38,901 nucleotides of DNA from Butyricicoccus sp. Marseille-Q5471. Its GTDB lineage: Bacteria; Bacillota; Clostridia; Oscillospirales; Butyricicoccaceae. The number at the start of each line of letters is the position of its first letter. Positions within the stretch are counted from its first letter, which is position 1. Both the position numbers and the translations under genes were made by a program. Of the stretch, positions 8,460-18,282 are shown piece by piece. Location of the stretch: NCBI RefSeq assembly GCF_951230135.1, contig NZ_CATNVC010000018.1:1-38901 (forward strand), read 5' to 3'. The notes below the pieces were generated by a model. It saw nothing but the letters and a program-made list of their open reading frames with translations. It had not been told where the DNA came from and searched no databases.

Positions 8460-11400
8460 GCAAAGTGACCTTTCTTGCCGACCTATATCATAAGTCGGTG
8501 CAGGAATACACGAAAGACCCTGCGGAGTGGAAAGGTTTGCTGTCCTGCGTGGCAAGGTACTATAAACGCTCTTTTGACAACGCTGTGCTGATTTACGCAC
8601 AGCGCCCTGATGCAAGCCAGCTTGCCACCTTTGATGAGTGGCATGACAAGCGGATTAACCGTAACATTAACCGGGGCGCAAAGGGCATTGCAGTCATTGA
8701 CATGGTAAATCCCACAGCAAGCCTCAAGCACCTGTTTGATTTCATGGATACCAACGGTGATGAACAGAGCTTCAAGCGAGTCTTAGGCTACTTGTGGGAA
8801 CTGGAGGATCAGTACAAACCCAGCCTGTTGGTAAAATTCCATGAAAAATACCATACCCCTACCTCCAGTATAGAACGGTGCCTGTATAAGCTGGTACAGC
8901 AGCGGGTGCGTCAGGTGTTGCCGCATTACATGGAAAACTTCAAAGTGAGTGACGAGAGCAGTATGCTTTACGGCGCACCTGCCCAAGCAGTAAAAGCGGA
9001 GTTTATGGAGCTTGTCACTGACAGTGTTGCATATACAGTATTTCAAAAATGCGGACTTTCCACCGAACTGTTTGAAGAAAATGCTTTTACTAATATCAGC
9101 CACTTTAACAACTTAGAGCTTTTTATGGCAATGGGAAGCTGTACAGTGTCCCTTGCCAGACCTATACTGAAAGAAATCCATCAGGAAATACAGCAAATCA
9201 AAATCGGAAGGAGCCAAATTTATGAGAACCGAACCGTTAATGAACCTCACTTATCGGCAGGGCGAGGACGGGATGTTGTACCCCAACCTGCAAATCTCGG
9301 AGAACGAGGAAACCGACCGGATGCCGGTGGGCAGATTCGGGAGCCTGTGGAAAGACTTCATGCTGGAGAACCACCCGCACCGCCTGTCGGAGCTGGTAGC
9401 ACAGGGCAAAATCAACGAAATGATATTGAAGGTGGACGAGGAAGCCGAGAACCGCAAGGAACGGCTGATACAGGAGCTTCTCACCGCCCAGCCGATACCG
9501 GACACCGAGGATACTCTGGAGAGAGCCGGTCACATGAGCATGATAATCTCGACAGCAGAGGAGATCGTAATAACCGAGCTGGTGTTGCAACCCCGATAAC
9601 AGAAACCGCAGAGCCGCCCATAGATGGTAAACAGCCGTCTATGGGCGGCTTTTTTGCTGTACCGCCGAAAGCCGAGCCGGTGGCTCCGGCTTCGATACCA
9701 CCCCAAACGGTTCAGCCACTGGATGAAGAAGAAATTTCTGATCTGATTGATGTAGTGCTTTGCGCAGACGATATTACCCCTGATACGCGCGAATGGGTAT
9801 CAGAAATTCACAAATTCTTTGAGGGAGGACATAAACAGACCACCAAGGCAAAAATCCTGAAAGCCTATTACGGCAAGCTAGACACGGAATACCAGACCAA
9901 AACCGGCGATTATTTTCTGCATATCCTTGCCGACAGCGAAGGGTTGACCTTTGAAACAGAGGGACAGCAGTTTGCTGCCAGCTATGACGAGCTTACAAAC
10001 CGCATTGACAACCTGATTCTAATGGGTGCATATCCGTACAGCTCCGCCGACAGCATGATTGACGATTTTTCCATACCGGATGAAATGGACGAGATGCAAG
10101 GGGTGTCAAATGAGGACGAACCGGAGCCGGAGGAACCTATTGCGTCCGCTGCTTTATCCAAACAGGACAGACAGCAGATTATTGACGAATACCTTCAGCA
10201 CGGCAGCGGCACACAGGGCGGTAGACAGCGGATATATCGAGCCATGCCGTCTATGCCTGCCAAGAAAGATCGGGTTGACTTTATCCGAAAGGAATACGAT
10301 CATTACGGCTGCTATCGTGATTTGGATAACGGTGATCAGTGGCATTTAGAGTCCACTCCGAAAGGTCTGGCGATTGATTACCGCTCCGGCAATCTGGAGC
10401 TGCATGAGATTCTTTCGTGGAATCAGGTGGAAAGCGGTATCTCTGATCTGATCCAAGAAGACCATTATTTGACAGAGGAAGATAAGGCAGAACTGGAGGC
10501 CGAGGGCAGAACCGTATATATCCCTGTTCCCGAACCCGTGCAGGAAGCTCCTGAACGGCAGCTTACCTTATTTGATATGGCTCCCGTTTCACAGGACAGC
10601 TATGAGGACATCGCGGATGATAACAACGACAGCGTAATTGACGGAAACTCCGCAGAACCGTTGCCCTTGCCACTACATGAGGGCGACCGTATCTACTATC
10701 ATGACCGAGTGTTTGAGATCGTCAAATTCCTGCACGACGGACGCACGGTGGAAATCGGTGATATTGCCCAGCTCAAAAACCTGAACCGTCTGAGAATTAC
10801 GGAGCGTATGCCATTATCCGAAATTGCGGACTGCAAGCCCCTGAAAGACCATTATGCCGAGGGTGAGCTTGCTTCCATGGTGGTGGAGGCAGTACAAAGC
10901 GGTGATAACAGCGAAGAAACCAAGGAGACAATCCAAGCCGCAACCCTTATCAATCAGTCAAATGATGAATATAACGATGCCATTATGGATGATTTCCATG
11001 CCCGCGCATGGGGTGAGGGCATCAACTACTTCTATTCCCCTGACCACCACCTGTATGACGGTGGCCCGAAAACCAAATGTAAAAACAATATTGAGGCCAT
11101 CCGGCTGCTAAAGGAATTACAGGTGCAGGGACGCATGGCTATCGCCGAAGAACAGATTACCCTTGCCCGGTTTGTGGGCTGGGGAGGTCTTGCCAATGCA
11201 CTCACTCCTGAAAAAAGCGGATGGGAAAAGGAGTATGCAGAAATCAAGGAATTGCTAACCGATGAGGAATTTCAGGCGGCACAGAAAAGCACTCTGACCT
11301 CCTATTACACGGAGCAGAGCGTTATCAGCCATATTTATCAGGGCTTGGAGAACATGGGCTTTCGAGGTGGGAACATCTTAGACCCTGCCCTTGGCACAGG

Positions 11401-12685
11401 AAACTTTTTCTCCGTCCTGCCGGACAGTATGAAATCCTCTAAGCTATACGGTTGTGAAATCGACCCCATCCCCGGACATATTGCCGAACAGCTTTACCCC
11501 GAAGCGGATATTCAGGTGATGGGCTTTGAACGGGCGGCCTTTTCCGACCATTTCTTTGATGTGATGGTGGGTAACGTGCCATTTAACTCCATTAAGGTAG
11601 ATGATCCGCGCTACAACAAGCACAACCTCCCCATTCACGACTACTTCATAGCCAAATCGCTGGATAAGGTCCGTCCCGGTGGTATGCTGGCGCTGATTAC
11701 TTCCAAATTCACCTTGGATAAGGCTAATTCCAAAATGCGTCGGTACATAGCCGGAAAAGCGGAACTGATCGGCGCAATCCGTTTGCCGAATAACGCTTTT
11801 AAGCAGGTTGCTGGAACGGAAGCCACCACAGATATTTTGTTCCTTAAAAAGCGGGAACGGGAAATTGTGCCGGACGAAGAAAATAGCCCGTGGCTTTCTG
11901 TGGAGCAGAACGCAGACGGCATCCCTATAAACAGTTATTTTATTGACCACCCGGAAATGGTGCTGGGAGAAATGGTATTTGACGAGTCCATGTTCGGTAA
12001 CGAAAAGACCACCGCCTGCCACCCGATTCCCGGAGAGGACTTGAACGAACGGCTGGAGCGTGCTATTTCCTATCTGGACGGCGAGTACACCGAAGCTACC
12101 TCGGAATACGAGGACGAAAAAGAAATGCTGCCGGAATCTATCCCTGCTGATCCCAAGGTGCACAATTTCAGCTATGGGCTGATGGAAGGCGATCTCTATT
12201 ACCGTGAAAATTCCCGGATGTATAAGCAGAATATTACTGGCCGGAAAGCCGAGCGTATCCGGGGCATGTTGGAGATTACGACAGCCATCCGCAGTTTGAT
12301 TGATTTCCAGAACAGTGAATATGCAGACCTCCATGAGTTGCCTACCATGGAATACGAAAAGCAGCTTCAGGAGCATATCGCCCATCTGAACCATGTTTAT
12401 GATGCCTTTGTAAAAAAACAGGGGTATCTCAATTCCTACGCCAACGTTATGGCGTTCTCACGGGATGCCAACGCACCTTTGCTCCGTTCCATCGAGGCAG
12501 AGAAAAAAGGTCAAAAGGACGTATGGGAAAAGACGGCTATTTTCTATAAAGCTACCATCAAACCTATGGGAATAGGTCTTTCCGTTGATAGAAAACCTTG
12601 CATATGCGGGATTATCCGGCGTTTTCTGCGAACCTGCCGTAAGCGTGATGGCTGTAATGACTTCTGTATCCGTGCGGTAGATTAA
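8456..12685 (+). pseudogene. Giant ICE protein: ArdC-like domain plus N6-adenine methylase; helicase half lost
   Basis: The TTG start at 8456 is chosen because AAGGAGG lies about 7 nt upstream and the start overlaps the parB stop. Residues 1-90 resemble the ArdC/LtrC ssDNA-binding domain (FDNAVLIYAQRPDAS, RGAKGIAV). Residues 256-382 are a disordered Gly/Arg/Pro-rich linker. A sliding-clamp-like QLTLFDM lies near residue 700. A methylase domain has LDPALGTGNFF (about 975) and NVPF (about 1038). Family members continue into SNF2-type helicase domains, but homology ends near residue 1368 (KATIKP, about base 12560) where the recombinase trio begins. The last 40 codons are junction sequence. Loss of the helicase half probably inactivates it. 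Confidence 0.82.
9222..9599 (+). CDS. TnpV-family transposon-encoded protein, overlapping the giant gene in another frame
   Basis: A 125-aa ORF in the +1 frame relative to the giant protein, with its own AAGGAG about 7-8 nt before the ATG. Its features fit the TnpV family of clostridial transposons: MLYPNLQISE, GRFGSLWKDFMLENHP, a QGKINEMILKVDEEAENRKE helix and a C-terminal AEEIVITELV. TnpV proteins accompany recombinases, but their role is not established. The overlapped frame stays open throughout and encodes only the low-complexity linker of the giant protein. This therefore looks like true dual coding, or a TnpV gene captured in frame. Codon use looks natural in this frame. Confidence 0.7.
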   Translation: MRTEPLMNLTYRQGEDGMLYPNLQISENEETDRMPVGRFGSLWKDFMLENHPHRLSELVAQGKINEMILKVDEEAENRKERLIQELLTAQPIPDTEDTLERAGHMSMIISTAEEIVITELVLQPR

Positions 12686-12765
12686 CACAATATGAGAAAG
12701 GCGCAGTTGATAGCTTTGTTGCACAGACACGCGCCGGCTACGAAAATCATTTAATATGCCGGTCT

Positions 12766-13788
12766 GTGTACCAAAATGTACGTAAGGTGGCCACCCTATT
12801 AGATGAGTACCACAAAACCGGCAAGATTGAATTGAAGCGTGTTCCCGCTTGGGGGCTTCGAATGCCAAACACGTATTATACCGAGTCAATTAATGCTTTT
12901 TGCCGGGAGAACGAACAGACCGGTGCCCTTGCACATAGTACAATCTCTGTCGCCCATAGTGCGATCCGTAATTTTCTGTTTGAATTAGAGGATATGGGAT
13001 ATGTGGATTTTGACAGAGTAACGCTTCCGGTTGTTAGTGAGTGTATGTCGCATACAGCTAAGCGATATGCCGGTGGGCTGGGTGCCATGCTATTTGCGAT
13101 CCGGTCATTTTTACGCTTCTTACACCGAAATGGCACGACTCAAATCGATCTGAGTATTGCAATGCCAGAAATGGTTGCAAAAAGACGAGTGGTACGCCAA
13201 GGGTTTGGTACAGGAGAAACTGAAAAAATGCTGTGCAGTGCCAACATAAATTCCTCTATAGGAAAGCGTGATTATGCCATTATGCTGACCGCCATACAGA
13301 CAGGACTGCGGGCTGTAGACATCGTGAACTTGAAACGGCAGGATATTGATTGGAGAAACTATGAAATCCGCATTATTCAAAGCAAAACCGGGCATCCGTT
13401 GAACTTGCCATTGGAGTCTGAGACTGGGAATGCCATTGCCGATTACCTGTTGAACGGACGGCCAAAGTGCGATATACCGTTTATCTTTCTATGTGACAAT
13501 CGTCCGTACCGCCCCTTAAAGAATCGCTCAGCCAGTGCAATGATTTCCCGGTATATGCAGCGGACAGGTATCGATAAGTCAGATATCCCCCGGCGCGGCT
13601 TCCACAGTTTCCGGCGTTCTTTTGGTGCCGGGTTGCTTGAATCTGAAATTCCACTGGATATGTTGAGTGAACTGCTGGGGCATACCCACATGGATTCAGC
13701 GAAGCCATACCTTGCAGCAAACGAGCTGGGTCTAAAAAGCTGTGCTATTGGGCTGACTCCCACCCAGAAAGCAGGTGAGGGATGGTAA
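12766..13788 (+). CDS. Tyrosine recombinase, first of the trio (RitA-like)
   Basis: A phage-integrase-family enzyme. Catalytic residues are visible as TGLRAVDI (Arg, about residue 182), SKTGH (Lys), HSFRR (His and Arg, about 280), LGHTHMDS (about 304) and a candidate nucleophile Tyr in KPYLA (about 315). The N-terminal core-binding domain is present. The frame is open upstream to 12661, with plausible protein (YEKGAVDSFVAQTRAGYENH) but no ATG, so GTG 12766 may not be the true start. The natural N-terminus may begin at a rare start codon or have been damaged. The 3' end overlaps the next gene by 7 nt. Confidence 0.83.
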   Translation: MYQNVRKVATLLDEYHKTGKIELKRVPAWGLRMPNTYYTESINAFCRENEQTGALAHSTISVAHSAIRNFLFELEDMGYVDFDRVTLPVVSECMSHTAKRYAGGLGAMLFAIRSFLRFLHRNGTTQIDLSIAMPEMVAKRRVVRQGFGTGETEKMLCSANINSSIGKRDYAIMLTAIQTGLRAVDIVNLKRQDIDWRNYEIRIIQSKTGHPLNLPLESETGNAIADYLLNGRPKCDIPFIFLCDNRPYRPLKNRSASAMISRYMQRTGIDKSDIPRRGFHSFRRSFGAGLLESEIPLDMLSELLGHTHMDSAKPYLAANELGLKSCAIGLTPTQKAGEGW

Positions 13789-14753
13789 ATCGTGTTTTTT
13801 GTAGTCACTTTGCAGGGTTCATTCAGCAATTCATTGAACAGAAGAATGCCCTGGGGTTTCCGTATGAAGAAAGTATTCGTATACTTCATGTGTTTGATCG
13901 CTTTTGCCTGGATAAATTTCCTCATGAAACAGCTTTGACCAAAGAGCTTTGCATGGCCTGGGCGATTCGTAAAGAAACGGAGCAAAACAACTCCTTTCGC
14001 AACCGCTTAATGCCGGTTCGGGAATTTGCCAGATACTTATACAGGATTGGAGAATCAGCATATGTGCTTCCCCCTGATTTGTCTCAAAAAGGTCCACGCC
14101 ACATGCCGCATATTTACTCTGAGGAAGAAATCGCTGCCTTTTGGCACACTCTGGATCTGATCCGTCCGCGCAGGGGCTTCCCCATCCGTCATCTTGTAAT
14201 ACCAACGATTTTTCGTTTGATTTATTGCTGTGGCTTGCGCCCCATAGAAGCGAGGAAACTCCGTGTGGAAAATGTCGATTTGGACGTCGGAATGCTCAAG
14301 ATTATGGAATCCAAGGGGCACAAAGATCGTATTGTCATGATGACTGACGATGTGACAGAACTATTACGGCAATACCATAAACAAGTGAGTTTCATTATGC
14401 CGGGGCAGGAACTGTTTTTCCCTAATTCACAGGGACATTTGTATACAAAGAGATGGATTGAAAAGACATTTCACATCATGTGGGATAAAACCGGTATTCC
14501 AGTATCCGCCGAAAAGCCGCCCAGAATTTATGATTTTCGTCACACTTTCGCAACGCATCGCCTGTATATGTGGCTGCGGGAGGGTAAAGATGTTTCCGCC
14601 CAATTGCCCTATCTCAGCGCATTCATGGGGCACTCACAACTATCTGATACCTATTACTACATCCATCTGGTCCCTGAACTGTTTACAGCTATGTCGGGAT
14701 TGGATTTCACAAAATACGAGAGCTTGCTGCCGGAGGTAGAGATTGATGAATGA
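13782..14753 (+). CDS. Tyrosine recombinase, second of the trio (RitB-like)
   Basis: A 323-aa phage-integrase-family protein. CGLRPIEAR (Arg, about residue 150), SKGHKDR (Lys), DFRHTFATH (Arg and His, about 252), MGHSQLSD (about 281) and the Tyr-rich TYYYIH with the nucleophile (about 290) are all present, so it should be catalytically competent. It starts at the ATG within GAGGGATGG, overlapping the first recombinase, and its own stop overlaps the start of the third. The tight overlaps suggest that the three proteins are made together and act as a complex, as proposed for RIT elements. Confidence 0.87.
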   Translation: MVNRVFCSHFAGFIQQFIEQKNALGFPYEESIRILHVFDRFCLDKFPHETALTKELCMAWAIRKETEQNNSFRNRLMPVREFARYLYRIGESAYVLPPDLSQKGPRHMPHIYSEEEIAAFWHTLDLIRPRRGFPIRHLVIPTIFRLIYCCGLRPIEARKLRVENVDLDVGMLKIMESKGHKDRIVMMTDDVTELLRQYHKQVSFIMPGQELFFPNSQGHLYTKRWIEKTFHIMWDKTGIPVSAEKPPRIYDFRHTFATHRLYMWLREGKDVSAQLPYLSAFMGHSQLSDTYYYIHLVPELFTAMSGLDFTKYESLLPEVEIDE

Positions 14754-15765
14754 TTTTTTCAAGGCCATCAGAAGTTATCTTCTTGAGTATCTGCCCAAAC
14801 AGCGGTGTTGCAGTAAAAACACCATCAAATCCTACCGAAATGCACTGAACTTACTTGTTGAATATCTCCGCACGGAAAAGCAATTAGCCGTTTCCCACAT
14901 TGACTTCGGTCTGTTTAATCGCAAATTGATTCTAGAATATCTGGACTGGTTGGAAAATGTACGCAACTGCTGTGCAACCACCCGAAACCAACGGCTTATG
15001 GTAATACGGGCTTTCTTCAAATACGCTGGTGAGTTAGATTGCACACAGGTAGCTTTGCAACTTGAGGCGAAAGGGATACCCATTAAAAAGGTGCCCGGTA
15101 GAATAGTAGAGTTTCTTTCCGAGGACGCACTGCAAACACTGCTTAGTCAACCTGATGTGAGAAAACGAACGAACCTTCGCAATCGCTTTTTTATGACGCT
15201 CATGTACGAAGCTGCTGCTCGGTGCGATGAATTGCTGAGTATGAAGGTCCGTGACCTACGGCTGGATGTTCGTCATCCTGTCGCATATCTGACTGGGAAG
15301 GGAAACAAAACCCGTTCTGTAGCTTTACTGCCCAAAGCTGTGGAGCATTGTAAACAATACCTGCAAATATTTCATGCTGATACCTGTAAAGATGATTTCC
15401 TGTTTTTTACTGTTATTCATGGAACAAAACAAGCGATGTCACCGGATAATGCTGCCGCATTTATGAAAAAGTACGGTGAAATGGCACGCCAGATTTGCCC
15501 AGAAGTTCCTGAAAGGGTACATCCTCATCAACTGCGGCATACAAGGGCGATCCATTTATACCGTGATGGTATGCCGCTGGCCGTATTATCTGAATTTCTT
15601 GGCCACGTTGATCCAGAAACCACAAAAATCTATGCATATGCCGATGCCGAAATGAAGCGCGCGGCTATGGAAAAAGCTGAACACTTGCGAAAGGGGGTGC
15701 CTGTTCCCATACCTATTTGGAAGGACAATGAGGATATGATTCTGGAATTGTCCGGACTTAAATGA
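14743..15765 (+). CDS. Tyrosine recombinase, third of the trio (RitC-like)
   Basis: A 340-aa phage-integrase-family protein. It has an N-terminal SAM-like core-binding domain (NTIKSYRNALNLLVEYLR), then AAARCDELL (Arg, about residue 156), GKGNKTR (Lys), HQLRHTRA (His and Arg, about 263), LGHVDPETT (about 287) and KIYAYAD with the nucleophile. All catalytic positions are intact. It is similar to Tn554-type and XerD-like enzymes. Two adjacent start codons (ATGATG region at 14743) precede it. It ends just before the inverted-repeat array that I take as the right end of the element. Confidence 0.87.
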   Translation: MMNDFFKAIRSYLLEYLPKQRCCSKNTIKSYRNALNLLVEYLRTEKQLAVSHIDFGLFNRKLILEYLDWLENVRNCCATTRNQRLMVIRAFFKYAGELDCTQVALQLEAKGIPIKKVPGRIVEFLSEDALQTLLSQPDVRKRTNLRNRFFMTLMYEAAARCDELLSMKVRDLRLDVRHPVAYLTGKGNKTRSVALLPKAVEHCKQYLQIFHADTCKDDFLFFTVIHGTKQAMSPDNAAAFMKKYGEMARQICPEVPERVHPHQLRHTRAIHLYRDGMPLAVLSEFLGHVDPETTKIYAYADAEMKRAAMEKAEHLRKGVPVPIPIWKDNEDMILELSGLK

Positions 15766-15769
15766 TTTG

Positions 15770-15833
15770 TTATCCCGAAGTTTTCATGAAGAAGCGGCCT
15801 ATTAAGCGGCTTTCTCGTCTGACTTCGGGATAA
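15770..15833 (+). repeat. Inverted repeat after the recombinase trio
   Basis: TTATCCCGAAGT (15770-15781) and its exact complement (15822-15833) flank 40 bp containing two direct copies of AAGCGGC. There is no T-run, so it is more likely an end or recombinase-binding site than a terminator. Confidence 0.65.
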
Positions 15834-15850
15834 TTATTTCTTCGGTATTA

Positions 15851-15882
15851 TCCTGATTATCCCGATATCGGGATAATCAGGA
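15851..15882 (+). repeat. Perfect 32-bp palindrome at the right end of the trio element
   Basis: TCCTGATTATCCCGAT is followed directly by its exact complement. The palindrome contains two more copies of the ATTATCCCG unit seen in the preceding repeat, giving four copies in alternating orientation within 115 bp. Its last bases fall on the CAG-GAC codons of the methylase fragment that follows, so it marks the junction. Confidence 0.75.
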
Positions 15883-17083
15883 CATTTCCATTGCAGGACG
15901 CATGGAAGGTCTTAGAGGAAGCCGAAGCGGACTGTTTTTTACAGTCGTTGGCCTGCTCAAAGGCACGAATCCCGAAGATCGACCCCAGCAGCTTATCGTT
16001 GAGAACGTTAAGCATCTGCTGTCAAGCGAGCGTGGAGGGGCATTTACCACTGTTCTCACTGAATTATGGGAAGCTGGGTATGACTGTGAATGGCAGGCCG
16101 TCAATTCAAAGGATTTCTTCGTCCCCCAGCATCGGGAGCGGGTGTACCTTGTTGGACATCTTGGAGGAATCCGTAAACGAAAAGTATTTCCTGTCGGCGG
16201 AACAAACAAGACGCCTGTTAAGCAGCTTATCGGAGGAAGCCAAGGAAAACGAGTCTATGATATAAGCGGCGTTTCTGTTACTCTGACGGCAGAGGGCGGC
16301 GGCTTTGCCGGGCGCACGGGGCTTTATGCCGTGTCCGTCAACCGCAGGGAGGGAATCACCGGGGCAATCAGCCACGCCCACACCCTGACTGCCAGCGATA
16401 CCCGTGGCTTAAACCGCAATCAGGATCAGAACGCCATACTTTCGGAGATTGAACCTTGTGCGGCATTCATTGATCTGACCGCAGAACCGAAGATTACGGA
16501 AAACGCCCGGTGTATCCGGGCAAGGCAATACTCAGGCATTGGCAACCACCGGGGGGAAACCTCCGGTGTTTTTTTATGCCATGGACACCCGGACTGCGTG
16601 ATGGCAGTCATCACCCCTGAGCGCATGAAAAAGCGGCAGAACGGCAGAAGATTCAAAGAGCCGGGAGAACCCAGCTTTACGCTGACAACGCAGGATCAGC
16701 ATGGTATTCTGCTATGCTGCTGTGAAGGGTGGAAGGACGGTCTGCCTATTCGGGAAGCCAAAAAGAACGGCTGCACGATGGCATATCCCGGCGATGGAAT
16801 CAATCTGGCCTATCCCAATAGCAAATTAAGCCGTGGGCGTGTTGGACGGCAGTGTTCCCAAACCCTGCTCACAGGCGGCAGTATGGGCGTTCTCTTGTGC
16901 TGCCGTATCCGCAGGCTGACGCCGAGGGAGTGCTGGAGGCTTCAGGCGTTTGAGGATTTCCTGTTTGAACGTGCGAAAGCAGCCGGAGTCAGCGATGCCC
17001 AGCTCTATCGTCAGGCAGGAAATGCTGTGACCGTCAATATTGTTTATGAAATCGGAGCGCGTCTGCCGGGAGGCAGCCTATGA
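15881..17083 (+). pseudogene. C5-cytosine methyltransferase, 5' end missing
   Basis: The frame picks up at DISIAGRMEGLRGSRSGLF, immediately after where the catalytic PCQ motif should be. It continues with VENVKHLLS (ENV motif), FFVPQHRERVYLVG (motif VIII) and QAGNAVTVNIVYEIGA (motif X). Motif I and the catalytic cysteine loop are absent, removed by the palindrome-ended element. Translation from ATG 15902 would give 393 aa without a catalytic cysteine, so it should be inactive. The stop overlaps the next gene (ATGA). Originally it was probably an ICE-borne protective methylase. Confidence 0.85.
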
Positions 17084-17655
17084 GGTTCGGTGTGCTTTAT
17101 TTAGATCCCCCATGGGCGTACAAGGTCTACTCCAAAAAGGGCGAAGGCCGCAGCGCCGAGAACCATTACCGCACCATGAACGCCGAGGATATTTACAATC
17201 TTGATGTGAACGGAATAGCGGATAAAGATTGTGTGCTGTTTCTATGGGTGACATTCCCCTGTTTGCTGGAGGGGCTGGAAGCTATTCGACGCTGGGGTTT
17301 TGTTTATAAAACTCTCGGTTTTTGCTGGGTCAAGCGGTGTAAGAAGCAGACGCACAAATGGTTTTGGGGACTTGGCTTCTGGACGAGAGCCAACCCGGAG
17401 CTGTGTCTGATTGCCACAAAGGGAAAACCGAAGCGGTTATCAAAAGCGGTTCATTGCCTTCTGGATACGCCGGTGGAACGGCATAGTAAAAAGCCGGACG
17501 AAGTTCGCCGCCGTATTGAACTGCTTATGGGAGATATACCTCGTGCGGAGCTGTTTGCCAGACAGCGGCATGACGGTTGGGTGTGCCTTGGCAACGAAAT
17601 CGACGGCCTTGATATTCGGGAGGCGATTACGAAACTGAAAGAAACGGAGGAATGA
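17080..17655 (+). CDS. MT-A70-family N6-adenine DNA methyltransferase
   Basis: A 191-aa protein with the MT-A70 catalytic motif LYLDPPWAY (DPPW at residues 9-12). It also has CVLFLWVTFPCLLEGLEAI, ANPELCLIATKG and a C-terminal RPDEV-like KKPDEVRRRIELL region typical of the family. It methylates adenine N6, probably to protect element DNA. It starts at the ATG overlapping the stop of the truncated cytosine methylase, so it depends on transcription through that region. It looks complete. Confidence 0.88.
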   Translation: MRFGVLYLDPPWAYKVYSKKGEGRSAENHYRTMNAEDIYNLDVNGIADKDCVLFLWVTFPCLLEGLEAIRRWGFVYKTLGFCWVKRCKKQTHKWFWGLGFWTRANPELCLIATKGKPKRLSKAVHCLLDTPVERHSKKPDEVRRRIELLMGDIPRAELFARQRHDGWVCLGNEIDGLDIREAITKLKETEE

Positions 17656-17656
17656 T

Positions 17657-18259
17657 GTGGCATTTGAAGAACGACTTTTTCTGCCTTTGATGAATTGGAA
17701 CGCTGATTGTATCAATCCCTTTCTCGCCTGTGTTCTGCTTGCTTTTTTTGCTGGCGGCCTTTGTGATATAGCGCTGGCAAGGCTTATCAAACAGGATGGA
17801 ACACCTAAAACCGCCGTTTACAGCATGACTGTGACGGCGGTTTTTCTTGCCTTATACGGCTTTACTCCCTTGGCTCTTCGCTGCATTCTGCTGTGTGAGG
17901 TGCTGATTATAGTAGGTGTGTTTGACCTTGCGACCTATGAAATTCCTGACTTTCTGCACATTCTCATAGCCATGGCGGGACTGATAGACTTTCAGCCCCT
18001 GCCTGCGCTTTTAGGATTTTTGCTTGTACCTTTGCCGTTTCTGATTGCCGCTCTAAAAACAGAGAAAATCGGCGGCGGGGATGTGAAGCTCATGGCGGCC
18101 AGCGGATTTGCCATCGGTGTGACAGGAGGTATCTGGATGATGATATGGGGGCTTGCGGCGGCACTGCTCTGGAACCATGCTTACCGCAGAGGGCAAAAAA
18201 GCCTGCCCCTTGCGCCCTTTCTGGCCTTTGGCTGCTTTCTGGCGCTTATGCCAACTTAA
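17657..18259 (+). CDS. Type IV prepilin peptidase (A24 family, TadV/CpaA-like)
   Basis: A 200-aa multi-pass membrane protein with both catalytic aspartate regions of A24 peptidases: VFDLATYEIPD near residue 88 and GGGDVKLMA near 138. It would cleave (and perhaps methylate) prepilin-type leaders at the inner face of the membrane. The GTG start lies 6 nt after GGAGG. With the next two genes it forms a Tad/Flp-like secretion module, which is common in this ICE type. The N-terminal zinc-binding methylase domain of larger enzymes is absent, as in Tad-type peptidases. Confidence 0.87.
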   Translation: MAFEERLFLPLMNWNADCINPFLACVLLAFFAGGLCDIALARLIKQDGTPKTAVYSMTVTAVFLALYGFTPLALRCILLCEVLIIVGVFDLATYEIPDFLHILIAMAGLIDFQPLPALLGFLLVPLPFLIAALKTEKIGGGDVKLMAASGFAIGVTGGIWMMIWGLAAALLWNHAYRRGQKSLPLAPFLAFGCFLALMPT

Positions 18260-18282
18260 AACTGATATGGAGGAAAAACAAA

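Larger units (their letters stand above)
12560..15882 (+). mobile_element. Recombinase-in-trio (RIT)-type element
   Basis: Three consecutive, overlapping tyrosine recombinase genes in one orientation are the hallmark of RIT elements. The right end carries two nested inverted repeats ending in a perfect 32-bp palindrome that abuts interrupted coding sequence. The left boundary is placed where homology of the giant methylase protein ends. GGATTATCC near 12609-12619 is the only left-end sequence I see that resembles the right-end ATTATCCCG units. The two flanks are different genes, so the element does not sit in a simple insertion; adjacent DNA was lost or rearranged. Boundaries are approximate. 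Confidence 0.7.

Noticed and set aside
11444-12394. 316-aa reverse-strand ORF opposite the giant methylase gene
   Set aside because: It is a shadow of a strongly conserved forward methylase domain, with no ribosome site and no recognisable domain.
15891-16265. Alternate-frame ORF with a stretch (ILEESVNEKYFLS) resembling another cytosine-methylase segment
   Set aside because: It overlaps the unmistakable motif VIII of the main frame, so both cannot be ancestral. I treat the likeness as coincidence.
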